Position numbers and translations under genes: made by a program
Notes under the pieces: model-generated
Databases searched by the model: none
What the model was told of the DNA's origin: nothing
The model's input: only the letters and a program-made list of their open reading frames with translations
Source: JACCZX01 sp038216465
GTDB lineage: Bacteria; Pseudomonadota; Gammaproteobacteria; Burkholderiales; Burkholderiaceae_F
Length of the DNA: 64,000 nucleotides
Direction: 5' to 3'
Assembly: GCA_038216465.1 (NCBI GenBank)
Contig: JBBQQC010000001.1
Coordinates: 1-64,000 of the forward strand
In this document: positions 42,928-50,493 of the stretch, in pieces
Layout of the letters: each line of letters starts with the position of its first letter
How positions within the stretch are numbered: position 1 is the stretch's first letter

Positions 42928-43293
42928 ATGGCGAAATTTGAAGATGTCAAGCGTGAATTCATGCGCGATCCTCTGGTGCGCGCGGGGGCGGGGCAGCGAG
43001 ATGTTTATGCCGAGGTGGCCTCTCTGGCGCGTCGCGTTCGCGCGAAGGCAGGGCTGAGCCAGACTCGAATGCAGGAGCTGACCGGAATCGCGCAATCCGA
43101 GATCAGCCGTATTGAAAACGCCGATGAAGGGCGAACCCCCGGCCTCGGAACGATGGCCGCGCTCGGCGAGGCTGCCGACATGGTATTGGTAGTCGGGTAT
43201 GTGTCAAAGGCGCAAGCCGTCGAGATAAAAAAAAGGCAGAAGCAAGGAGAACCTCTGTTCGAGTTCAGCACGTTGCTAGCTGGCAAATCCTAA
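42928..43293 (+). CDS. XRE-family helix-turn-helix regulator
   Basis: A 121-residue DNA-binding protein. The HTH lies in LARRVRAKAGLSQTRMQELTGIAQSEISRIENADEGRTPGLGTMAALGEAADM (about 33-85), a standard Cro/C1-type fold. An N-terminal helix precedes it (MAKFEDVKREFMRDPLVRAG) and a short C-terminal Lys-rich tail follows. GAAGAGGTG lies upstream of the ATG at 42928. The form is like that of antitoxins encoded after their toxin (HigA-type), but the preceding product has no toxin signature. Confidence 0.85.
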   Translation: MAKFEDVKREFMRDPLVRAGAGQRDVYAEVASLARRVRAKAGLSQTRMQELTGIAQSEISRIENADEGRTPGLGTMAALGEAADMVLVVGYVSKAQAVEIKKRQKQGEPLFEFSTLLAGKS

Positions 43294-43309
43294 CCCGGCC
43301 CGCTTCGCG

Positions 43310-43576
43310 ATGGCGGTCGACCGGCTGGCTGAATTGGCGAGTTTCGGCAGCGCTGTCGCTTTCGCGATTCCCGCAGTGAAGCTGTTGATTCTCCAGCGGC
43401 GCATTTCCAAAGCGTCGAAGCTAGCTGACGACGGCTCATCACAAGGATCGCGGCTACTCGCTGCCGACCTCCGCGATCAGTACAAAGAGGGCGTTTTCGG
43501 CTTCTCAGCGCTCGATGCCGCATGCGTCGCAGTCGGCCTATTGTTGCTTGCTGTGTCTACCTGGATGAAGCTGTAG
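43310..43576 (+). CDS. Small membrane protein, unknown, third gene of the HTH module
   Basis: An 88-residue protein with two probable membrane segments, near 11-28 (SFGSAVAFAIPAVKLLIL) and 68-86 (AACVAVGLLLLAVSTWM), separated by a charged loop (QRRISKASKLADDGSSQGSRLLAADLRDQYKEG). It starts 16 bases after the HTH gene and lacks a Shine-Dalgarno sequence. I do not recognise it. Its presence after a regulator and a soluble unknown resembles small defence or stress modules, but nothing proves this. Confidence 0.55.
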   Translation: MAVDRLAELASFGSAVAFAIPAVKLLILQRRISKASKLADDGSSQGSRLLAADLRDQYKEGVFGFSALDAACVAVGLLLLAVSTWMKL

Positions 43577-43616
43577 CCGGCTGGCGGCGTAGCATCTGTG
43601 CTTTATTGCCACAGAT

Positions 43617-44819
43617 ATGAACGCGCCGGAATCCTCGAAGAAACTTAAAGCCTCTTTCAAGTGGGAAGACCCACTGCTGCTAGAGGATCAGCTGACGGCC
43701 GATGAGCGCATGGTGCGCGATGCAGCGAACGCGTATGCGCAAGACAAGCTGGCGCCGCGCATTCTTGAAGCGTTCCGGCACGAGAAGACGGACGCGTCGA
43801 TATTTCGCGAGCTCGGCGAGCTGGGGTTGCTCGGCAGCACGCTACCGGAACAGTACGGCGGTGCCGCGCTCAGTTTTGTCTGCTACGGCCTGATCGCGCG
43901 CGAGATCGAGCGCATTGATTCGGGCTACCGTTCGATGATGAGCGTGCAAAGCTCGCTCGTGATGCTGCCGATATACGAGTTCGGTAGCGAAGCGCAGCGC
44001 AAAAAGTACCTGCCGAAGCTCGCAACCGGCGAAACCATCGGCTGCTTCGGGCTGACCGAGCCGAATCATGGCTCCGATCCAGGCAGCATGGAGACACGCG
44101 CGAAGAGCGCCGACGGTGGCTTCCGGCTGAGCGGCTCCAAGATGTGGATCAGTAATTCTCCGATTGCGGACGTCTTCGTCGTGTGGGCGAAGAACGATGC
44201 GGGCACGATCCGCGGCTTCATCCTGGACAAGGGAGTGAATGGTTTATCGGCGCCGCCGATCCACGGCAAGTTCGGGTTGCGCGCGTCGGTCACCGGCGAA
44301 ATCGTGATGGACGACGTATTCGTACCAGCCGAAAACGAGCTGCCGAACGTCGAAGGTTTGAAAGGCCCGTTTACGTGCCTGAACTCGGCTCGCTACGGTA
44401 TCGCGTGGGGTGCGCTCGGCGCAGCTGAATCGTGCTGGCACACCGCGCGTCAGTACGTACTTGATCGCAAGCAGTTTGGGCGGCCGCTCGCGGCCAATCA
44501 ACTGGTGCAGAAAAAGCTTGCCGACATGCAAACCGAAATTGCACTTGGACTGCAAGCATGCCTGCGGCTCGGCCGTATGAAGGACGAAGGTACCGCGGCG
44601 ACCGAGATCACGTCGATCGTCAAGCGAAACTCATGCGGCAAGGCGCTCGACATCGCACGCACCGCACGCGACATGCTCGGTGGCAACGGCATCAGCGACG
44701 AGTACGGCGTTATCCGCCACATGGCGAACCTCGAAGTCGTCAATACGTACGAGGGCACGCACGATATTCACGCCTTGATTCTCGGCCGCGCGCAGACGGG
44801 CATTCAGGCGTTCTTCTGA
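43617..44819 (+). CDS. gcdH: Glutaryl-CoA dehydrogenase
   Basis: A 400-residue FAD acyl-CoA dehydrogenase that converts glutaryl-CoA to crotonyl-CoA in lysine, tryptophan and glutarate catabolism. Family features are FKWEDPLLLEDQLTADERMVRD, SVQSSLVMLPIYEFGSEAQRKKYLPKLATGETIGCFGLTEPNHGSDPGSM, WISNSPIADVFVVWAK and the catalytic Glu in VVNTYEGTHDIHALILGRAQTG. The length and the Arg-containing SARYGIAWG region fit glutaryl-CoA rather than a short-chain enzyme. It stands alone after the small HTH module. Confidence 0.95.
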   Translation: MNAPESSKKLKASFKWEDPLLLEDQLTADERMVRDAANAYAQDKLAPRILEAFRHEKTDASIFRELGELGLLGSTLPEQYGGAALSFVCYGLIAREIERIDSGYRSMMSVQSSLVMLPIYEFGSEAQRKKYLPKLATGETIGCFGLTEPNHGSDPGSMETRAKSADGGFRLSGSKMWISNSPIADVFVVWAKNDAGTIRGFILDKGVNGLSAPPIHGKFGLRASVTGEIVMDDVFVPAENELPNVEGLKGPFTCLNSARYGIAWGALGAAESCWHTARQYVLDRKQFGRPLAANQLVQKKLADMQTEIALGLQACLRLGRMKDEGTAATEITSIVKRNSCGKALDIARTARDMLGGNGISDEYGVIRHMANLEVVNTYEGTHDIHALILGRAQTGIQAFF

Positions 44820-45332
44820 GTTCGATGGCGGCGCGGTGCTGGTGCAATTCGCTCGTTGGACACGCTTGGGGTAGCGCTGTCGCACTCGCAGCGCCAATGT
44901 GCTTGGCTTTCGCGGGTGTCCCGCGGTGAGCAACTGCTGGAACGCATAGCCCAACCAGTCGAAAGCGGACACAGGTGCGCGGTTCCCCGTGTTTCCAAAG
45001 AGGGCGTCTCACACTCCCGCTGCATTGCGCAGTCTCTATGTTGTCGCTGCCATGTAGCTCGTTCCGGCTCAATTGCACTCGGGGCTAGGCTTCTGTTGTG
45101 TGTCAGAGGCGGCGTCGTATCAAGCTCATTCACGACCCGTCAGCTCGCTCCACGAACCGCACCCTGGTCTCGACCGAATCGATCTCGGAGTTGAGCGGCG
45201 AGGACGTTCTCGAGCGCACTTTAACTTCGCTAAGTCCGGCTCAGTAACGGCTCGGTAACGCCCAATCCGTACTTTGCTTGGCATTCGGTCGTTTGTAATA
45301 GACCGTGCACCTCAACCTGACCGGAGACTTCG
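44820..45332. other. Long gene-free stretch after gcdH
   Basis: No coding sequence with family-like features or consistent codon use is seen in these 513 bases. A small hairpin, CGCGGG-TGT-CCCGCG, lies at 44911-44925. Two tandem 11-base direct repeats, GGCTCAGTAAC (45238-45248) and GGCTCGGTAAC (45249-45259), sit 74 bases before the next start codon and could be an operator. An RNA gene cannot be excluded. Confidence 0.4.
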
Positions 45333-46505
45333 ATGAAGATTCCGTCTCGATCGGCCTTCACCGCGGCCGCAATGCTTGTAATGACTTTCGCTGTCACTCC
45401 GCAGCACGGCTGGGCGCAGACGCCAGCACAGATGGAGTACGAGCGCCAGCAACGCGAATACTGGCGGCAGCAGGAGCAACAACGCCAGCAGCAACAACAG
45501 CAACAGCAGCTGATGAATGAGAACGCACGTCGCCAGCAGGAACAGTCAAGCCGGATCAATGCGCCCGCAGGGCAGTCTTCCGGTGGTTACGCGCCCGGCG
45601 CGCCACAAGGAGCAGGCGGTGGCGACCCCGCCGGTGCACAGGCGGCGTCGGCGGCGCGCGCAATGTGGGCAAAGCGTCCCGCGCTGCCGCCCGATCGCAA
45701 TCCGCTTCTAGGCAAGTGGACGCGGCCGGCATCGACCCGCACCAACTCATCGGATCCGTTCGCTGCTGTCTTCGCGCTGGCCAAAGGCGGCCTGTGCGAA
45801 GCCATTTTCGGCGGCGGCGTCTTCGATTTCCGTCCGGACCGGTTGATCGCTATGGACGAACGCACGCCTCCACAGGAGCTTGACCGGGTCGAATATCGCG
45901 GCGATGCCAAGCGCGTCGTGGTGCTGCCGAAGACGACGCTGAAGTTGATCGAGTTTGACTTCGAAGGTCCTGACCGCATCAACTGGACCAGTCAAAAGTG
46001 TGTGCTGGTGCGGGTCGGCGCCGCGTCGAGCAGCGCATCCGCGGCCTCGCCAGCGACAGTCGCGACGACCGCTACGCCGTCGGCGCGGTCCGACTCGACG
46101 ACGGGTGGTGTGATTGACTTCTCGGTCGGCGCACCCTCGCCTGACAACAACGTCGCCGGCCGCACGCTCTGGGTGCTGAAGGAGGATGCGCAGGTAGCTC
46201 TGATCAAGGGGGGCCTGAAATCGACCCCGTATGCCAGCGTGCTGCAGAACTGGATGCGCGCCTGCGCCGAGCGCACGCCAGATTGCGAAAAGGGCGCGCG
46301 CGCGCTGAACGCCTACAGCGTCGGCTATATAAAGACAGATGCCAATGGCCACGCGCTAACACCGACCTTGCCGACAGGTCGCTATTGGGTGTTAAGCGAT
46401 GCGAAAGTCGGCAACAAACGAGTGATGTGGCATGAGCTCGTGGATCTCAGGGCCGGCAGTCAGTCGGTCACGTTGGATCAACGAAACGCGTTGCCCGTCG
46501 AGTGA
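45333..46505 (+). CDS. Exported Gln-rich protein of unknown function
   Basis: A 390-residue exported protein. The signal peptide ends near residue 29 (HGWAQ). A Gln/Arg/Glu-rich coiled-coil-like segment follows (30-70), containing an uninterrupted Q8 run, then a Gly/Ala-rich linker. A beta-rich domain (LLGKWTRPAST...GGGVFDFRPDRLIAMDERTPPQELDRVEYRGDAKRVVVLP) continues through a second linker to a C-terminal domain with LWVLKEDAQVALIKGGLKSTPYASVLQNWMRACAERTPDCEKGARALN. I do not recognise the family. GGAG precedes the ATG. Confidence 0.75.
   Translation: MKIPSRSAFTAAAMLVMTFAVTPQHGWAQTPAQMEYERQQREYWRQQEQQRQQQQQQQQLMNENARRQQEQSSRINAPAGQSSGGYAPGAPQGAGGGDPAGAQAASAARAMWAKRPALPPDRNPLLGKWTRPASTRTNSSDPFAAVFALAKGGLCEAIFGGGVFDFRPDRLIAMDERTPPQELDRVEYRGDAKRVVVLPKTTLKLIEFDFEGPDRINWTSQKCVLVRVGAASSSASAASPATVATTATPSARSDSTTGGVIDFSVGAPSPDNNVAGRTLWVLKEDAQVALIKGGLKSTPYASVLQNWMRACAERTPDCEKGARALNAYSVGYIKTDANGHALTPTLPTGRYWVLSDAKVGNKRVMWHELVDLRAGSQSVTLDQRNALPVE
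45486..45509 (+). repeat. Short CAG/CAA run encoding eight consecutive Gln
   Basis: CAG and CAA codons alternate irregularly, coding for eight Gln (residues 52-59) flanked by more Gln/Glu. The mixture of codons makes slippage less likely than in a pure CAG tract. Confidence 0.7.
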
Positions 46506-46543
46506 CCGTGGAATGTCTGTTGTCGCGAGGGGTGCGCCCGCCT

Positions 46544-49465
46544 TCATCGCTTCACCTCAAACTCGCCGACAAACACGCGCTCACCCGCCTCGCTCTTCAC
46601 ACGCAGTGTCGTGCGCTGATCCTGCTGCGCTACCGTGCCAAAACCGCTCGATAGCCACAGCATCAGTCCCGTGCTCGACGCCAGCACCTGCTGTCGATGG
46701 CCGTAGAAATTCGCCTCGACGCGGTACTTGCCCGGCTTGGCATTTCTGAGCGCGAACTCTTCGGGCCCGTAACCGCCTGTCGCATCGCGTGTGATCGCGC
46801 CACCTTGATACGACAGATTGCGGCCGTAGTAGACCTCGTCGCCGTTCGGGTCGATGACGTGCAGGTCAACGTCGGTCGCGTCGGCGTCCCACGCCAGCAC
46901 GACGCGCACGTCGAGCGTCAGGTTCCTCAGCAACCGCGGCTCGATCGCCGAGACGTCGACCGCCTTGCCTGCGCGCTCGGCGTCGGCGACGACCGCATTC
47001 AGCTCGGTCAGCGAAATCAGGTCGATGTCGGCAAAGCGCGCGTCCCATGCGCCGGTGACGACCTCATACAACCGGTCGACAGCGCGCTGCGCCTGACCCG
47101 ATTGCGCCAGCGCCAGGCCGAGGTCGCGATGCGACTGCGGCTCGTTCGGTGCCAGTTCGAGTACGCGCTCGAATATGGGCAATGCCAGCTCGGTCTCGCC
47201 GGCCTGCTGCAGCCGATACGCCAGCAGGCGAAGCACCTGTCGGTTCTGCAGATCCATTTCCGCCAGGTTAGAGAGCGCACGCAAGCCGAGTTCGCGCTGA
47301 CCCTTCTGCAGGAAGAACTCGGCGCTGTCTAGAAAGAAGCCGACGCTCATTGCATTGGCACGGCGCTCGTCGAGATAGACGGCGCGCCAACTGTTTGGCT
47401 CGGTCGCGTGCAGGCGCTTCAACCACGCCGAATTTGCGGTGGCAGGCCTAAGCGCGATCGAGATGTTCGGCGCAACCGAGTTACGGCCATTATCTTTTTG
47501 CTCGCGCTCGGCCGGAGCCGCCGCGAGGCGCCCGTTTGCAGCGGGCGGAGCCGCCATCGGTAACGGGGTGAGCGCATCGACCGGTGCGTCGGCGCGTCGC
47601 TGGCGAGACTGCTGCACTTCGCCCAGCGCGCCTGCTGACTGCTTCGCGATCTGCAGCACCTTGGGCGGCTCATCTTTCGGGAAATTGCGATTCCACCAGG
47701 CGACGCGCGCCTCGAAGCGTCTGATCACCTGCGCCAGCCGCGCAGCGTCGCTCTGCGCGCGATTTCGCTTCGCCGTCGATGCCAGCCGGTCGTACGCCGC
47801 GCGCAACGACACCGGGGGTTCGATCTCATAGCGAACATAATCGTCAACCTGCTCGAGGACGAGCAGCGATGTTTCGCGAGTTGCCACCGCGAAGCGCTGC
47901 CCGATCTGACGGATGCGTACTTTGTTCACGCGGGTATCGCCCTCCAGCGACGCGAGTGTTAGGCGCGCCCACTGCAAGGCGGCCAGCCGCGAAACATTCT
48001 GCCGACCGTCGATTCGCAGCGTTCGCGTCGTGATGGTGCCATCGGGACTACGCAGGCGAAGTGTTAGATCGGCACTGCTCGCGGTCAGTATTCCGGCGAG
48101 GGCGAGACGACCTCCAATCGCGTGGCGCGACGCGACGACAACTTCCTTCGCGCCGAGCGCTGATACGTCAACGAGTTGCGTGCTGCGACCGAGCAACGCA
48201 TCAACCGCCTGCGTTTGCGTCAATGCCGTCAGGTCGATGCTGCGCCCGCCGCTTGCCTCCGCGACTGCGTGCAACGCCACCGGATCGCCGCTCGCTGAGC
48301 TATGCACCAGGTAGGCGGGAACCGCGAACGTGCGCCGCCAGTGCACGCCGTAGTTCGCCAGACCGTCGGTGAACCAGATTGCTTCTTCCGACACGCCGTC
48401 GTGCCGCACGGCACTGAGCTGGCTCGCGCCGTCGTAGACCGTCGCCTGCAAGGCGCGGCGCAGCGCACTCCAGTCGCCATGGCTCACCATGAAGCGCTCG
48501 TTCGCAAGAGCAACATCGGCGACGCGAGTCAGTGTGACGGCAATCGTTCCAGCGCGCTTGAAGTAGCCGTCGAGCAGCGCCAGCTCGCGGTCGACCTGGC
48601 GAGCAGCGCCCGAGCCCGAAGCGTCCCAAACGATCTGCACCCGGCGCGGCAGCGGACGCGGTGCCGATTGTTGCGAGACCGCGAGGTCGAGGGTGAAGAA
48701 AGTATCGCCGCCGCGCTCCTCGGTCGTGATCTCGATCGCGTTCGCTGCGGCCGCCTGCACCACCAGCGGGGCATCGGGCAGCGCAGCGCCGTCGAGCGAT
48801 CGCCGGGCGATGAAGCCGCCACGCGTATCACGCTCGAACGCCAGACCGAGCGGGTTGCCGCTGACGATCTGCGGCCGCGCTGCTGCGCTCGCGTAGCGCA
48901 ACGAGACCTCGAAGCGGTCGACCATCCTCGCGTAGCCGAGCGGCAGCGACAGGCGGCCCGCCGCCGGCTCGACAAGTCGGAGCACGACGGTTCGCGTCTT
49001 GCCGGGCGCGAGCGGATAGATACGCAGCTCGTAGTTGTTGCCAAGCGTCGTCTGCAGCAGGCCAGGGTCGACGCGACGCCGCGTAATGTCCTCGAAGACC
49101 TGCTCGGCGCGCGCCTTCTCGACCGGCACCGCGTCGCGCAAATCGCCGTCGACGTCGAGTGCGAAGCCGGTGACGATCTGGCCGCTGGTCAGCGGAAACT
49201 GCAGCTTGCCTTCGAGGATGCGTCCGTTGGGGTTGAAGAACTCCATCTGCACGCGCGTCTCTGCGACACCTGCCGACACTTCGACATCGATCTTCAGCGC
49301 CTGCAGGCGGATCGGTTGCTCGGCGCCCTGCACCTGCAGGACCGGCGGCCGCCATGCAATCGCCGGGAGCGCTGCGATCTGCTGGCGCGGCTGCGCCATG
49401 ACGATTGTCGCGGCTGCGAACGCGGCGACGAAAGAGAAAAAGAACCGGGCGAGACGAGCAGTCAT
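46544..49465 (-). CDS. Large exported VIT/vWA-like/TPR/DUF2135 protein
   Basis: A 973-residue envelope protein. A signal peptide (to about 24) is followed by a VIT domain (about 40-165: VEVSAGVAETRVQMEFFNPNGRILEGKLQFPLTSGQIVTGFALDVDG), then a vWA-like region with a metal-site DASGS (RVQIVWDASGSGAARQ, about 275). A long helical stretch with TPR-type repeats (LRALSNLAEMDLQNRQVLRLLAYRLQQAGETELALPIFERVLELAPNEPQSHRDLGLALAQSGQ) and a C-terminal DUF2135 domain (VLAWDADATDVDLHVIDPNGDEVYYG) follow. The family has no defined role. The gene is convergent with the Gln-rich protein gene (38 bases apart). Confidence 0.87.
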   Translation of the reverse strand: MTARLARFFFSFVAAFAAATIVMAQPRQQIAALPAIAWRPPVLQVQGAEQPIRLQALKIDVEVSAGVAETRVQMEFFNPNGRILEGKLQFPLTSGQIVTGFALDVDGDLRDAVPVEKARAEQVFEDITRRRVDPGLLQTTLGNNYELRIYPLAPGKTRTVVLRLVEPAAGRLSLPLGYARMVDRFEVSLRYASAAARPQIVSGNPLGLAFERDTRGGFIARRSLDGAALPDAPLVVQAAAANAIEITTEERGGDTFFTLDLAVSQQSAPRPLPRRVQIVWDASGSGAARQVDRELALLDGYFKRAGTIAVTLTRVADVALANERFMVSHGDWSALRRALQATVYDGASQLSAVRHDGVSEEAIWFTDGLANYGVHWRRTFAVPAYLVHSSASGDPVALHAVAEASGGRSIDLTALTQTQAVDALLGRSTQLVDVSALGAKEVVVASRHAIGGRLALAGILTASSADLTLRLRSPDGTITTRTLRIDGRQNVSRLAALQWARLTLASLEGDTRVNKVRIRQIGQRFAVATRETSLLVLEQVDDYVRYEIEPPVSLRAAYDRLASTAKRNRAQSDAARLAQVIRRFEARVAWWNRNFPKDEPPKVLQIAKQSAGALGEVQQSRQRRADAPVDALTPLPMAAPPAANGRLAAAPAEREQKDNGRNSVAPNISIALRPATANSAWLKRLHATEPNSWRAVYLDERRANAMSVGFFLDSAEFFLQKGQRELGLRALSNLAEMDLQNRQVLRLLAYRLQQAGETELALPIFERVLELAPNEPQSHRDLGLALAQSGQAQRAVDRLYEVVTGAWDARFADIDLISLTELNAVVADAERAGKAVDVSAIEPRLLRNLTLDVRVVLAWDADATDVDLHVIDPNGDEVYYGRNLSYQGGAITRDATGGYGPEEFALRNAKPGKYRVEANFYGHRQQVLASSTGLMLWLSSGFGTVAQQDQRTTLRVKSEAGERVFVGEFEVKR

Positions 49466-49667
49466 GTCGCGTCTTTCGAAAGGCGGCGAATCGATCGAAT
49501 GCGATGCGCCTGTACCCTGAAACGGTCACGACGCCGCGTCGGGGTTAACCGCAAACGTTTTCTTTCGTGTCGCGCGATAGACTCTTTACGTCTTGGCGAT
49601 CCGCCATGGAATCTCGCGCGACGGCAGGCAACAACAACACGCAGTTAATTCGAAAGGGAGACTCTCT

Positions 49668-50363
49668 ATGCACCGCCCATTGCAATCACCGTTGTTAGTT
49701 GCCGGCGGCTTATTGGCACTTGTCAGCTGCTCGACCGCTCAGTCGCCGTCGACAGGATCTGGCAAAGAGATGACGTTTTTTATTACCAGCGCGGGTATCG
49801 GCAAGGGCGCCGATCTCGGTGGCATCGACGGCGCGGACCAGCACTGTCAGTCGCTCGCCAAAGCAGCAGGTGCGGGTGGCCGCACCTGGCACGCTTATCT
49901 AAGCACGCAGGCTGTAGGAGGATTAAGCGACCCGAAAGCGCTGCACGCCCGCGATCGCATCGGCAGTGGTCCGTGGCACAACGCCAAAGGCGTGATGGTC
50001 GCCAGCAGCGTCGACGACCTGCATTCGACCAAAAATAATCTGACGAAGGAAACAGCGTTGGATGAAAAGGGGCAACCGGTGAACGACCGCACTCAGAAAC
50101 CGAGCAAGCACGACATCCTGACCGGGTCGCGGCCCGACGGGACGGCTTTTCCAGGAACGCCGTTTCCCGACATGACGTGTGGCAACTGGACCAACAGCGG
50201 AACTGATGGTTCGGCGATGTTGGGTCACTTCGATCGCGGGGGCCCGGTCGATCATGCGTGGGCGACATCGTGGAATTCGTCGCACCCGTCGCGCGGCTGC
50301 AATCAGGAAGGCCTGCGCAGCACCGGCGGCGATGGGTTGCTGTATTGTTTCGCCGCGAAGTAG
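49668..50363 (+). CDS. Lipoprotein with C-type-lectin-like (DUF1554-like) domain
   Basis: A 231-residue lipoprotein with lipobox VSC (Cys21 region, LVSCSTAQS). The sequence from FFITSAGIGKGADLGGIDGADQHCQSLAKAAGAGGRTWHAYLST resembles DUF1554 and other C-type-lectin-like folds, in which ADxxC and a W-x-A-Y/W-L-S motif recur. The C-terminus SSHPSRGCNQEGLRSTGGDGLLYCFAAK carries the second disulphide pair. The start at 49668 has AAGGGAG upstream; the frame is open to 49593 without a signal. Function is unknown; ligand binding at the surface is plausible. Confidence 0.8.
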   Translation: MHRPLQSPLLVAGGLLALVSCSTAQSPSTGSGKEMTFFITSAGIGKGADLGGIDGADQHCQSLAKAAGAGGRTWHAYLSTQAVGGLSDPKALHARDRIGSGPWHNAKGVMVASSVDDLHSTKNNLTKETALDEKGQPVNDRTQKPSKHDILTGSRPDGTAFPGTPFPDMTCGNWTNSGTDGSAMLGHFDRGGPVDHAWATSWNSSHPSRGCNQEGLRSTGGDGLLYCFAAK

Positions 50364-50493
50364 CCGAGGGAGCTTTCGCCCGTAGAGCGCGTGGCAGTCA
50401 GCCGTTCATTGCACGCCGCGAATATGCGAGTCCACTTTACTGGACAGCTTTGGCGCCTAGAACCATGCCCACAAAACAACGGAGGAGAATCTC

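Noticed and set aside
42545..43293. Classical type II toxin-antitoxin pair (HigBA-like)
   Set aside because: The first product lacks any RelE/HigB-type features I can see, so only a general module is claimed.
44856..45194. A 112-codon frame in the gcdH downstream region
   Set aside because: No ribosome-binding site, unusual Cys/Ser/Arg-rich composition and no family resemblance.
48302..49648. A 448-codon plus-strand frame opposite the VIT-domain gene
   Set aside because: Composition (Arg/Asp/Glu/Ala without hydrophobic pattern) is that of an antisense shadow; the minus-strand gene has clear domains.
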